From Halichondria panicea (lineage: Eukaryota > Porifera > Demospongiae > Suberitida > Halichondriidae), in NCBI RefSeq assembly GCF_963675165.1, contig NC_087385.1:3844501-3908500 (forward strand): a stretch of DNA of 64,000 nucleotides, read 5' to 3'. The notes beneath the pieces are model-generated. The model did not search any database, had not been told where the DNA came from, and saw only the letters and a list, made by a program, of their open reading frames with translations. Positions 44,701 to 56,079 of this stretch are shown piece by piece (positions within the stretch are counted from its first letter, which is position 1; each line of letters starts with the position of its first letter). The translations under genes were made by a program, and so were the position numbers.

Positions 44701-47700
44701 TATAGATAAGCTAATTAATTCTCTAAACACAAATAATTTCCACAACACGAATGTTTCCCCGCTATACTGTATATACGTAAGGCCTTAACTTATTCATTAT
44801 AGATAACACTCTAATACTTTTGAGCGAAAGCAAAAACATGGCGAGAGGCATTAGCACAGCGCCAGCTTGAACACTAGTTTTTACTGTGGAGACACCCTTT
44901 GCTATTTATGATTTCTCTATTTAAAAATACCTCTTGGCATGCTATGTACATGTATGTATGATTATGTGAATGTATTAGCCTCGATTCCAGGCCGCTCTCA
45001 ATTGAGAAAGACGGCCTGGTATACACTGTCTGCGCATGCGTCAATTGCCCCCAAGAATCTTGGGGATCGATAGTAAATTAGTCAGTATACTACAATGATG
45101 TCATTGCACAAATCATAACAGTTTTAATAAAATAACACAGATACTTGCAACATTTATGGCCTAGACTAGTGGCTAGTTTTGTTGTGATTGCTTCTACTTC
45201 TCTTCTGCTCTTGCTCACGCTCTCTTTAGTGTTGAAAGACTAGCGACTAGCTTTGTTGTGATTGCTTCTACTTCTCTTCTGCTCTTGCTCACGCTCCCTT
45301 CAGTGTTGAAAAGTTAGGTTTTGTCTTCTTTTGTACTGTGGTAGAGTGGTGGGCGTTTTCTGTCAGTACTGACCGGCTCTGGTAAGTCTACTTGCTTTCA
45401 GACGCTTGTTTGATGCCATCTCAGTAAGACCAGTGCTCCTCGTATGAGCCTAGAGCTGTGATGGTGATTTCTCTCTCTTGACACTAAAAGTTTAATCAAC
45501 CACGTGGGTGGCCATCCACGCGCAACGGTGGTTGCCAGGCCCTCTAGTGAGAGGGGCTGGGATCGAGGCTATGAATGTATAAGCGTGATGTATTAATTTT
45601 ACCCTCTCCAACTATCTGTAATCCAGGCAACCACGAGAGTGAAACGATGAACAAAATGTACGGGTTTGAGGGAGAGGTGAAGGAGAAATATAGCTCACAA
45701 ATGGTCGAACTTTTCACTGAGGTCTTCAACTACTTGCCCCTGGCTCACATCATAGGTGGCAAGATCCTGGTGAGGTTGTACATGTACGTACGCATACTAC
45801 ATGTACACGTACATTGTTACATGCATACAGCATTGTCTCCGTTCTTATCCATACATGAAAATTCCATGCACAAATTGTATGTACTGAGCTCTTCAGAACT
45901 CGGAATAACATTCAAATTTACCATCACAGATGATCGATACCCACAGTTATTCATCATAATTCTGGTTTATGTAATCTACAGTATACCACCTTACACACAG
46001 GTGACTCATGGCGGGCTCTTTAAGGACGATGATGTGTTACTAGATGACATCAGAAAGGTGGACAGAGACAGACAACCTCCGGAAGATGGTATACACCTAA
46101 TTTGGCTTGTTAATATGAATGCCTCAAACTTTTCATGCCTTTTGCAGGTATAATGTGCGATCTTCTCTGGTCTGATCCACAAATGCTGGTGTGTATGACT
46201 TTTAATACATTACATTTCATTAAACGTTATACATGTACTAGCGTGTGTGTGTGAGTTGCAACCAAAACCACATTTCCCCTCTCACACGTACAGAATGGAC
46301 GGTCCCCTAGTAAGAGAGGAGTGGGTACTCAGTTCGGGCCCAATGTCACAGAAGATTTCCTCTCAAGAAATGGACTAGGTGAGGAGAGTCAGTGTTGGCA
46401 ACTAGTATTTGAGAATGGGCGTTCTCTATGTACGTTTGAACTGCATACAATATAGACAGTGAGAAAGCAAGAAAGCGCAACAGCTAATACTTATTACGGA
46501 ATGGGTTCTATTTATCAGAAACTTCTAATTACCCCGACAGTTTTCTGAGCATTTTTCTTTTTGTATAAAACCAGGACATCATTTACTCGAGACGGCATGC
46601 AACAGCTTGTGAGCAAAAACTAAAGGGGGACCCGGAGGTGGAAAAGTACAGTAATATACAAATAAATGTACTGTATATACAGTACATAGTATTAGCATTT
46701 CCAGTTTGTTTTTGCTTGCATGTAGTATTGATAGTCAGTTGCATGCCCTCTCTCTTTTTATACGCCCTTGGTACCTTTAAACGTACACATGTACAATGTA
46801 GCTGATTCGCTACAGCCACATTCCTGTTATTTTATTCCAGAAATCTCACGTGCGCTGTAATAGCTCATTATACCTGGACAATTTATGGTATATTGGAACA
46901 TGTACTGTATGGACCTACGTGTACCCACCCTGTGCAGCATGCACTTACAGTTCTAAAGTTAAATTAGGTGGCAACAAAAATTCATTGAGCTCTTGGTGGC
47001 CAGCATAATTATATTATGTGCACTGTTTCAGAGCTGGTAATTCGCAGTCATGAGGTGAAACCAGAAGGATATGAAGTCAGTCACAACGGAAAGTGCATCA
47101 CAGTGTTTTCAGCACCCAACTATTGGTACGCAAGTTACTCTAACTTAAAGAATTATTCGTTTTAATCCCTCCTCGTTTCTCCACCGTACAGTGACCAAAT
47201 GGGCAACAAAGGAGCGTTCATCACACTGACCAAGGACCTAAAGCCAGAATTCACAGTCTACGAGGCAGTGGTGAGTCTTGCAAGTAATTTGTATGTACAG
47301 GTCATTATTAATTCATGCCTAGCATATGAAATGTTATACTGTCTATCAGGTTCGAATGCGAGGTTCTTTGATTGTGAATTGCGAGTTTTCAAAAGTAATT
47401 CGCAATAGTTAGAAACACCATAATTTATGTCGGCTTGTACAGTATCATTCTAAACCAGATCTACAGTAACATACTACGTGTACTTATAGAAGGGCTTCTG
47501 GTAGTGTACGTACATGTATGCATGCAATCTTGCAGCTATTTTCTGACTCTTGTACAGCTAACAAATTGCTAACTCATAAGCTGAATCGAAAGTTTGTGCG
47601 AACAGATGATGTAGCCTTCTCTGTGAATCAAACTAGCCATAACTTGAGAAAGAAACTTTAGTTTGCAAATCCACGAATCAGATAATGTGGCTAAAAGCCT

Positions 47701-48605
47701 ATAGCTGTTAGTTTTCGTCGTATTGCAACTGTTGAGCGGTTACAGCTGGAACACACACACACACCCACACCCACACCCACACACACAGTCAGCTTTACCA
47801 TATTCCTCCTGCGGCTACGCCTCAAGGGGAATGCTAAAAGCCTTAGCAAAGTATTCTCTTGAATTTGAGCCTTTTGGCAACAGATGAGTTTCTGTCCCAT
47901 TAGCTCGTACTTGTTATCAAACTTCCCTTAGCCTTGCCAGCAGATGGAGATGGTGTCTTTGCTATGGCGTAGGGGAACGCCATTGCCCAGTAGAAAAATT
48001 AATGGCACACTAAAAAACTTGAACTGACCGCGAGACAAACAGATACCATTATAGCGGATATATTTCGAGGGTATACATTTTCGCGGATGGACCACTACAA
48101 AGGATTTCGCGGATTTTATTTTCGCGGTCGGAGTTCCAGCCTTTTGGCGCACGCGCACATCAACATGCAGCTGTACCTCCACACTGTTAGCCTCGAATCC
48201 AGGCCTAGCCTGTATATAATAATAGAGTCGGTGAGGCACTATGTCCTTCACCTCTAGCAGAACGTTTGCTGTTCAGGCCATGGTCAAGGGATACAGTAGA
48301 CGTAGAGAGCAAGCTAGCTGGCTATACCGGCGTCCTTGTCTCTTGATTCCTTTTCATTGTCGATAGGTGTAGTCATGAACACGCCTACTATTCAATAAAG
48401 ATATAAATTTTCGTGGTACAGGCTCAATCCGCGAAATGTATCCGGTCGCTGAGCCTCTCCGCTCGCCCCAATAATGGTTTCTCAATTAAATGTTTCCCCC
48501 TCCCAGCTAAAACTCCTATATGAAAGACTATTCTATCCCATACAGCCTCACCCCAAGGTCAAAGCGATGCAGTACGCAAGTCCACTGTTCGGACTACTGT
48601 CATGA
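41757..48605 (+). CDS. PPP5C: PPP5C, TPR-containing serine/threonine phosphatase 5 (14 exons, 483 aa)
   Basis: Exons: 41757-41838, 42053-42222, 42429-42648, 42816-42934, 43049-43114, 43203-43301, 43845-43950, 45627-45769, 46001-46088, 46148-46188, 46294-46378, 47032-47125, 47192-47270, 48546-48605 (1452 nt). The N-terminal TPR domain ([56 protein letters not shown]) binds the Hsp90 C-terminus in the family. The catalytic domain has all PPP metal motifs: [34 protein letters not shown] and [23 protein letters not shown]. The C-terminal autoinhibitory helix region ([11 protein letters not shown]) is present. Intron 2 appears to be GC-AG (AAG|GCATGT). Intron 7 (1.7 kb) contains two repeats. Human PPP5C is 499 aa. 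Confidence 0.96.
43391..43796. mobile_element. TIR element with TACCGTATA ends (PPP5C intron 6)
   Basis: The left end (TACCGTATAATTATCTTCTA, then ATTTATCGGACA) is complementary to the right end (TGTCCGATAAATTAGAAGAT then ATACGGTA). Inner CCGGACA motifs repeat in both orientations. Confidence 0.8.
43979..44871 (+). mobile_element. Dispersed repeat R1, full-length copy (PPP5C intron 7)
   Basis: About 893 bp from TTATGCCTCGAGGCGTAGCC to GCACAGCGCCAGCTTGAA. The copy at 61018-61922 is its reverse complement over the whole length. There is no open frame of note and no clear TIR, so the class is unknown. Confidence 0.85.
44977..45569. mobile_element. TIR element, TAGCCTCGATTCCAGGCC ends (PPP5C intron 7)
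   Basis: The left terminus TAGCCTCGATTCCAGGCC is matched by GGGATCGAGGCTA at the right. The same termini occur at 49349-50372 and one end at 48188. It holds a GCGCATGCG palindrome near 45032. Confidence 0.65.
45170..45310. repeat. Tandem duplication, ~68-bp unit, inside the TIR element
   Basis: TTGTTGTGATTGCTTCTACT followed by TCTCTTCTGCTCTTGCTCAC occurs twice in direct orientation. Confidence 0.85.
47559..47829 (-). mobile_element. Dispersed repeat R1, partial copy (PPP5C intron 13)
   Basis: It contains AAAGTTTGTGCGAACAGATG, ATCCACGAATCAGATAATGTG, the CA-rich stretch and GCGGCTACGCCTC, in the reverse order of the + copies. Confidence 0.75.
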
Positions 48606-49207
48606 ATTTACTAGTGGTCTCATTGAATTTTTATGTTTTATAACTACAAACTTATGCTATTGAATATAAGAATATAACAAAACCAAATTGAACATTGACT
48701 GCTATAGACTACTCATAGCATTGTTTATTCTGCATAGCTCCTCCTACTACCGCAGCTGCTTCCCCGACTGTGAGGTGACCCCACCGAACCAGCAAGTGAA
48801 CCAGTCCCCACCGAACCAGCAAGTGAGGAAGACCTCTCGTATTGTTTGTAGGAAAACAACTCTTCAGAAGGTTTCTGGTCAGCATGTGTGTAATCCTATA
48901 GAATACAAAATATAAGAGACATTAAATCCCAGATACAATGAACCACTCAGTGGCGGATCTAGGATTTTTGTCAGGGGGGGTTCCAGCGGCAATTAAGGCA
49001 GGGCTCAAGCGGGACAGACTCCGCGTCATCACTTCTATGAAACAGTCAGCATGCGCATTAAAACATCAGATCAGCACCCCTTAGAGACAGTCAGCATGTG
49101 CTGGAGGGGAGGTTTAGAGCTGCGCAAACAGAGCTTCGCAGGAGAACTAAAAGTAAGTGATAAGTGAATATGAAAGCTCCCACTCAATTATGTCTATGGA
49201 TCAACCC

Positions 49208-49309
49208 AGGCGCGGTGCAGATCAGGCAATTAACAATAATTATCCGCCCACGTCGTATGTTTTTACTGAGAGTAATCAGAGGCTAATTGCTTGAGCTGCA
49301 CCGCGCCTG
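49208..49309. mobile_element. ~102-bp MITE
   Basis: AGGCGCGGTGCAGATCAGGC is inverted at the right as GCTTGAGCTGCACCGCGCCT. The ends are CG-rich and the interior AT-rich. Confidence 0.75.
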
Positions 49310-49348
49310 TCGGACTTCCTCTGGGATCAACCACTGTAAGGTCAGGGG

Positions 49349-50372
49349 TAGCCTCGATTCCAAGCCACATTGAAGATGGGCCTGGTATCGACTGTTTGCG
49401 CATGCGCTACCTATTATCCAGAAACTGGGTAATTTGGATAACATCGTATAATGCTCAGTAAAACAATGACGTCACAGTGAACGGAAGTGGATTGAAGAAA
49501 GTAGATAAAAGTTCGATTGTGAAGGTTTCTAGCCTATCTGATAGCATTCTAATAGCTACCCTTAGCCTATTATGTTAACAAAAGACTCACAAGCCTGCAA
49601 CCGTGTGGATGACAATCGTCTGAACGGAGTGAAGGCTGACAATAGCCTCTACACAGGATCTCCTTTTTCTGTTCTTTATCACAATCGTTCAATAAGATAA
49701 AATACTGTATTAATCGTTCAATGAGATAAAATACTGTATTAATTGGAGGAATAAAGAAAGAAGACGTAGAGTTAGGAAAAAGGAGAGCCTGTATCGGGAA
49801 GTCGCGTGAGGGTAGAAGGGTGAAAATGAGCGTGGGCATGCTGAGCTAGAGATGTTAGACTGCCCACGCAGATATCTATGACTAATAAAACTTTGCCTGC
49901 AGCAAGCTGGACATGGACTTGGAACTGGAAGTTTGCAAGCACTATAGCTAGCTATACCTTAGGCTTAGCTAGATGAACTACTAGTTATGTGTTCAGATTC
50001 TATCAGACTATCACCTTTTCTTGTGTCTTTCTACATGCTATTATATAGTCTACTGATAGTATAGATCATTATCATATAGCAGGTAGCTACTGCCACTAGA
50101 GCTGGCCACGCTGGTTCTCTGATCTGACTTGCAGCACAGCTTGGTGGTTGTCTCAAGTACAGTCTTATTAACTTTGAATGTGTGGGCTACATATCGCCCA
50201 CGTTCATAAGAATCCTTGTGGATCACGCGATTTCCCAAACCAGGCCTTACTTTTTCTTAACTGTACGCCCATTTCTTTCTTTGCTGCCTCACTATGTCTT
50301 TCTTATGATTTATGATTTATGGATGAACAGTGACAACAGCAAGAAAAAGTAAGGCCTGGGATCGAGGCTAGG
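49349..50372. mobile_element. TIR element, ~1 kb, TAGCCTCGATTCC ends
   Basis: Left TAGCCTCGATTCCAAGCC, right GGCCTGGGATCGAGGCTA, as in the PPP5C intron 7 element. An inner inverted pair AGGCCTTACTTTTTCTT / AAGAAAAAGTAAGGCCT (about 50243 and 50340) is nested at its right end. Confidence 0.6.
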
Positions 50373-50819
50373 CTGACAATAGCCTATATAGCTATATGGA
50401 CGTATATGGACAGGCCACACCCATCTGCTACTAACCTTCGTGAAAGTCTACATGTAGACTCTATCAGAAAGAAATAGAGTAAGTCGCCGAACTCTGTCAG
50501 ACATCAAAGTGCATCAGGTAAAAGGGCGTGTAACGCACAAACAAAACAAGACTGATTCAAACTAATTACACACACTAACAGATGGCCATGGGCCTATTAT
50601 CCAGCGAAAACTTGGATAGGTCAAGTCGCCATCCATGTCCAGTCCGAGCAGTGATCACTTGAAAAAACTACCGAATAATTTGATTTTTGTCAGAACGTAC
50701 CGATCCCCGTTTTTGCCGAACTACACAGCTAGAGCTAACTGATACAAGCTAAGTACAATCTAGATAGAGTGCAGTACAGAGTGGAGCAATTCCCAGAATC
50801 AGGCGACCCTGCAAAGCGA

Positions 50820-50973
50820 AGCTACACTTGTTTCTTTGTGAGGGTTGTAAAGTGCTGAGTTAGCAATATTCTAGCTATAAGCGCTAATATGAACGCCTAT
50901 AGTTATAAGCGCTTATAGCTAGAATATTGCTGACTCAGCACTTTACAACCCTCACAAAGAAACAAGTGTAGCT
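50820..50973. repeat. Long near-perfect fold-back, ~72-bp arms
   Basis: AGCTACACTTGTTTCTTTGT through TTACAACCCTCACAAAGAAA pair almost completely, with a loop of only a few bases near 50896 and one mismatch region. Confidence 0.85.
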
Positions 50974-51155
50974 TGTGACTGGATTAACGAGAGTCTACTG
51001 TAATAGGCATAATAGGAAAAAATAATAGGAAAAAAGCATAATTTGTCAAGGCCTAGTGCTGATGCCTCGGTGGAAGTGATAACATCAAGGGCGTATATAT
51101 AAAAAGAAGAGGGCATGCAACAGCGGGCAGTGGAATTACTGGAAAAGTACAGTAA

Positions 51156-52245
51156 TACAGTAGACTCTCGTTTATCCGGTTACCCTTGGAACAATGCAGC
51201 TTGGCTGGAATAGCTGTATTTCAGGAAATAGCTGCGGCTTAAAAACAAATCTAATGACTAATTTTGCGGCTCTTATCTCCTCGAGACAATAAATGATAAT
51301 GTACGTATCATTCTGAGTTATCTGCTCTCTATTTAAGTTTAGAAAATACTTGTCAAATGGTGCATCTGATTAGTTACTGAGAGGTCCCTTATTTGTGTTC
51401 TGCAGTACTGCTTTGCAGCTTTTATCTCACTCTTGCAGCTACCAATAGCTAGTGCTCTAGTGCAGAGCTAATTATTAAGTAGAATAGCAACTTTCTATTA
51501 GCAGTTTTTGCTATGCATGATTCTCAAGAGACGAAAATGGCCTTCAATGTTATGTAGACTTAGCCAGAGCGAAGCTTTAACGTTGCTTGAGACTTGTGGT
51601 TGCAAAGTCTTCTTTGTGTTAGCTTAGCTTGCTAGCACTATTCTAAATCAGTTATAGGCCTCATCCAACAGTCACTATGGGATTCAGTCTATAACTATTA
51701 TGCAATCCAATTTTATCTGCCAAACCACACCCAAAACGTCATCTGGCTGTACTACCGTATAGCGGGTAATTTTCGTGGGGTAAAACATTCGTTATTTTCG
51801 TGGGCATGCTGACCTCCACGAAATTTTATCGTAGGCGTGGCTTATCTGAACGTAGGAATGCCGTGCAGCCACGAGACTAAACGAAATTTTTTACTCACGA
51901 AAACTACCGTTTCTCGAGTTGAACGAATTTTTTTACCCCACGAAACTTACCCGCTATACGGTAATAATGAAAATTACATTGAAAACCTAGTTTTGGGCAG
52001 CCAGCACTGGTTGGATATTTGAAACATCCCAAGACACCGAGTTTTTTGATCCGAGCTGCCTTCAAGTCCTCATTCTGAGGATAGTCTTCCCGGCCAGTAT
52101 ACGGAATAGCGAGTGGCCATACTTCAGAGTGAGTTTTTGTGCAGTAAACATCTAGCTTCTAGCTAGCAATCCATGCCAAACCAAATGGCCGGTATATCGA
52201 GGTGGCCGTACTTCAGAGAGCTGGAATAGCGAGAGTCTACTGTAT
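51156..52245. mobile_element. Pogo-like TIR element, TACAGTAGACTCTCG ends
   Basis: The left end TACAGTAGACTCTCGTTTAT and the right end AATAGCGAGAGTCTACTGTA are inverted, with TA borders. It contains a nested MITE (51753-51963) and a block shared with 39700-39930 and 52420-52640 (CTACCAATAGCTAG then GTTCTAGTGCAGA). Confidence 0.7.
51753..51963. mobile_element. Nested 211-bp MITE, TACCGTATAGCGGGTAA ends
   Basis: TACCGTATAGCGGGTAATTT and its near-complement at the right end (CGAAACTTACCCGCTATACG then GTA). CGTGG(GG)TAAAA motifs repeat inside. Confidence 0.85.
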
Positions 52246-52737
52246 CTAAAAATAGATTATAGTACAACTAGATCGAATGCAGTTTTTGCTCGCACGTTGG
52301 ACTAAATAGTGAGTTGCATGCCCTCTTCGCCCTTGATAACATAAAGGTACCAGCTATTAGCAATATAGCTTACACATAATAAATGATAAAATGTTTGCAT
52401 ATTAAATTTGCAGCACGGGAAACTCAAAGAGTGGGAAATGATCGACATGATTGTTGTTACACACGATCGATTGCCAAAAGCCCAGGTCTAAAGCAGCAGA
52501 CAGCAGAGCCTTGCAGCTCTCTTCTCACTCTTCAGCTACCAATAGCTAGCGTTCTAGTGCAGAGCTAATACTAAGTAGAGTAGCAACACTCCATGGACAA
52601 GTTTTTCAACGCACTTTTCTACAATGGCATTCCAAGTAAGCAAAACTATATAGGCAGTCTATACAGACACAGACACACACTACCGTATGTCTCGCTGCGC
52701 ATACGCACCGAGGCATAATAACAAGTCAAATGGCACA

Positions 52738-52915
52738 AAGCTAGAGATCACGTGACAGCACTAAATCCTCCCAGCCAAAATCATGCGTTTTAATGCAGGT
52801 GCACTCAGATGGACTATCTGTTATGTAATGCATTCGGCTTCGCCTCGTGCACCACATTAACCTCAAGTCCACCTTTGGCTCACAGATAATCTTGGCTAGA
52901 ATAATACTTAAACAT
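52738..52915 (-). mobile_element. R7 element copy next to the ankyrin array
   Basis: CTAGAGATCACGTGACAGCA and TTTTAATGCAGGTGCACTC match the R7 copy at 30889-31070 in reverse. Confidence 0.65.
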
Positions 52916-52965
52916 ACTTCAGCTAAATTTTGGGCGAGGACCACAACCAGCTAGGCGACACTCAC

Positions 52966-53398
52966 CATAATTGTGACAGGGCCTAGGAAAACAACCCTTA
53001 TGGAGCAAACTAATTAATTGTATTTTATTGCTCAATTAAATAAAGCAGTGCTTAAGCTTCAAATTGATTACAATATCACTCACTTTGCACCTTCCTACCC
53101 CAAAATATTTTCGGGTGAAAGGGGGACAGTATTGACCTACCGTTTTGAGAAACTAATGTTCGAAGTTCTATCCGCATACAAGAACAGCATGAAAAAATTC
53201 AATGGCTGCCTTGTAACGGTTATACAAAAAAAATTTCGGATAAAAAAATTTTTTTTTAGTTAGAGGAGATATTGAAGTTACTTCTTATGAAAGAAAACCA
53301 AAATCCTAAAATAGCTCTAAATATTTTACTTTGTAGTGTACTGAACATTATTAGTTTGCTCCATAAGGGTTGTTTTCCTAGGCCCTGTCACAATTATG
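52966..53398. mobile_element. 433-bp TIR element inserted in the last ankyrin exon
   Basis: Arms of ~48 bp: CATAATTGTGACAGGGCCTA then GGAAAACAACCCTTATGG at the left, the inverse at 53350-53398. The left flank is ankyrin-type intron (GCTAGGCGACACTCAC), the right flank is ankyrin exon (AAGCTGGTTCACATCTG). No target-site duplication is evident. Confidence 0.85.
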
Positions 53399-56066
53399 AA
53401 GCTGGTTCACATCTGCCCCCTTGTCAATGAACAATCGTGCCGTCTCAGTGTGGCCTCCCTTAAAGGCAGCTGCTAAGAATAGGGATTTCCCATACTGAAA
53501 AAAAAATTTAGTATGTACTTTGCATTATTGTTAGTCATCATACCGATGATCAGTGACTTGTTTATGAGCTAGCTAGGTGACACCTACCTCATCAAGCTGG
53601 TTCACATCTGCTGCTCCCCTGTCAATCAACAACTTTGCAGTCTCAGTGTGACCTCCCTCACAGGCAGCCAGGAGTGGGGATTTCCCATACTGTAAAAAAC
53701 ATTTGGTACGTATCTTACATTACTGTTAGGAACTATAGAAAGTCAGTGACTTGTTTTATGAGCTAGCTAAGTGACACTTACCTCACCAAGCTGGTTTACA
53801 TCTGCTCCCCTGTCAATCAACAACTTTGCAGTCTCAGTGTGACCTCCCTCACAGGCAGCCAGGAGTGGGGATTTCCTGATCTGTAAAAACATTTGGTACG
53901 TATCTTACATTACTGTTAGGAACTACAGAAAGTCAGTGACTTGTTTTATGAGCTAGCTAGGTGACACCTACCACATCAAGCTGGTTCACATCTGCTCCCC
54001 TGTCAATCAACAACTTTGCAGTCTCAGTGTGACCTCCCTCACAGGCAGCCAGGAGTGGGCATTTCCCATACTGTAAAAACATTTGGTACTTATCTTACAT
54101 TACTGTTAGGAACTATAGAAAGTCAGTGACTTGTTTTATGAGCTAGCTAGGTGGCACTTACCTCACCAAGCTGGTTTACATCTGCTCCCCTGTCAATCAA
54201 CAACTTTGCAGTCTCAGTGTGACCTCCCTCACAGGCAGCCAGGAGTGGGAATTTCCTGAACTGTAAAAACATTTGGTACGTATCTTACATTACTGTTAGG
54301 AACTATAGAAAGTCAGTGACTTGTTTACGAGCTAGCTAGGTGACACCTACCATATCAAGCTGGTTTACGTCTGGTCCCCTGTCAATGAACAACTTTGCAG
54401 TCTCAGTGTGACCTCCCTCACAGGCAGCCAGGAGTGGGGATTTCTCAAACTGTAAAAAACATTTGGTACGTATCTTACATTACTGTTAGCAACTATAGAA
54501 AGTCAGTGATCAGTGACTTATTTATACTAGCTAGCTAGGTGACACCTACCACATCAAGCTGGTGTACGTCTGCTCCCCTGTCAATCAACAACTTTGCAGT
54601 CTCAGTGTGACCTCCCTTACAGGCAGCCAGGAGTGGGGATTTCCCATACTGTAAAAAACATTTGGTACGTATCTTACATTACTGTTAGGAATTATAGAAA
54701 GTCAGTGACTTGTTTTATGAGCTAGCTAAGTGACACTTACCTCACCAAGCTGGTTTACATCTGCTCCCCTGTCAATCAACAACTTTGCAGTCTCAGTGTG
54801 ACCTCCCTCACAGGCAGCCAGGAGTGGGAACTGTAAAAACATTTGGTACGTATCTTACATTACTGTTAGGAACTATAGAAAGTCAGTGACTTGTTTTATG
54901 AGCTAGCTAGGTGACACCTACCACATCAAGCTGGTTTACATCTGCTCCCCTGTCAATCAACAACTTTGCAGTCTCAGTGTGACCCCCCTCACAAGCAGCC
55001 AGGAGTGGGGATTTCCTGAACTATAAAAACATTTGGTACGTATCTTACATTACTGTTAGGAACTATAGAAAGTCAGTGACTTGTTTACGAGCTAGCTAGG
55101 TGACACCTATCTCATTAAACATGTTTATGTGTGCTCCCCTGTCAATCAACAACTTTGCAGTCTCAGTGTGACCTCCCTCACAGGCAGCCAGGAGTGGGGA
55201 TTTCTCGAAGTGTAAAAACATTTGGTACGTATCTTACATTACTACTATAGAAAGTCAGTGACTTGTTTTATGAGCTAGCTAGGTGACACTTACCTGACCA
55301 AGCTGATTTACATCTGCTCCCCTGTCAATCAACAACTTTGCAGTCTCAGTGTGACCTCCCTCACAGGCAGCCAGGAGTGGGAATTTCCTGAACTGTAAAA
55401 ACATTTGGTACGTATCTTACATTACTGTTAGGAACTATAGAAAGTCAGTGATCAGTGACTTGTTTATACTAGCTAGCTAGGTGACACCTACCACATCAAG
55501 CTGGTTTACGTCTGCTCCCCTGTCAATCAACAACTTTGCAGTCTCAGTGTGACCTCCCTCACAGGCAGCCAGGAGTGGGAACTGTAAAAACATTTGGTAC
55601 GTATCTTACATTACTGTTAGGAACTATAGAAAGTCAGTGACTTGTTTACTAGCTAGCTAGGTGACATCTACCTCATCAAGCTGGTTTACATCTGCTCCCC
55701 TGTCAATCAACAACTTTGCAGTCTCAGTGTGACCTCCCTCACAGGCAGCCAGGAGTGGGAATTTCCCGAACTGTAAAAACATTTGGTACGTATCTTACAT
55801 TACTGTTAGCAACTATAGAAAGTCAGTGATCAGTGACTTATTTATACTAGCTAGCTAGGTGACACCTACCACATCAAGCTGGTTTACATCTGCTCCCCTG
55901 TCAATCAACAACTTTGCAGTCTCAGTGTGACCTCCCTCACAGGCAGCCAGGAGTGGGGATTTCCTGAACTATAAAAACATTTGGTACGTATCTTACATTA
56001 CTGTTAGGAACTATAGAAAGTCAGTGACTTGTTTACGAGCTAGCTAGGTGACACCTACCTCATTAA
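53399..56066 (-). CDS. Ankyrin-repeat exon array, block 1 (14 units; 3' part of the gene)
   Basis: Minus-strand exons (low-high): 53399-53494 (terminal, truncated), 53588-53689, 53782-53880, 53972-54070, 54162-54260, 54351-54449, 54550-54648, 54741-54830, 54922-55020, 55111-55209, 55294-55392, 55492-55581, 55672-55770, 55870-55968. Each is phase 0 at both ends and encodes one ankyrin repeat of the form KSPLLAACEGGHTETAKLL then IDRGADVNQL. Unit spacing is ~190 bp, and the introns are as alike as the exons, so duplication is recent. The unit at 53588 has one extra codon; those at 54741 and 55492 lack three. The unit at 55111 has lost its donor (AT for GT) and its acceptor (AC for AG). The terminal unit runs into the inserted element and stops (NQLHNCDRA). 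Ankyrin stacks bind proteins; the partner is unknown. Confidence 0.8.
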
Positions 56067-56079
56067 CCTGAGGCACGTG

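Larger units (their letters stand above)
48606..52965. other. Repeat-rich intergenic region, no gene recognised
   Basis: The 4.4 kb between the PPP5C stop and the ankyrin array is a patchwork of inverted-repeat elements, listed separately. A direct repeat of CCCCACCGAACCAGCAAGTG lies at about 48779-48827. Short open frames here begin at non-ATG codons or fall within repeats; none is convincing. Confidence 0.6.

Noticed and set aside
45575..46153. 192-codon open frame
   Set aside because: It merges PPP5C exons 8 and 9 with the introns around them; splice sites and family sequence give the true exons.
48688..48915. 75-codon open frame downstream of PPP5C
   Set aside because: It starts at TTG and contains a direct repeat; no splice or family support.
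53018..53263. 81-codon open frame in the TIR element
   Set aside because: It starts at a non-ATG codon, resembles no transposase that I recognise, and lies between the terminal repeats of a MITE-sized element.
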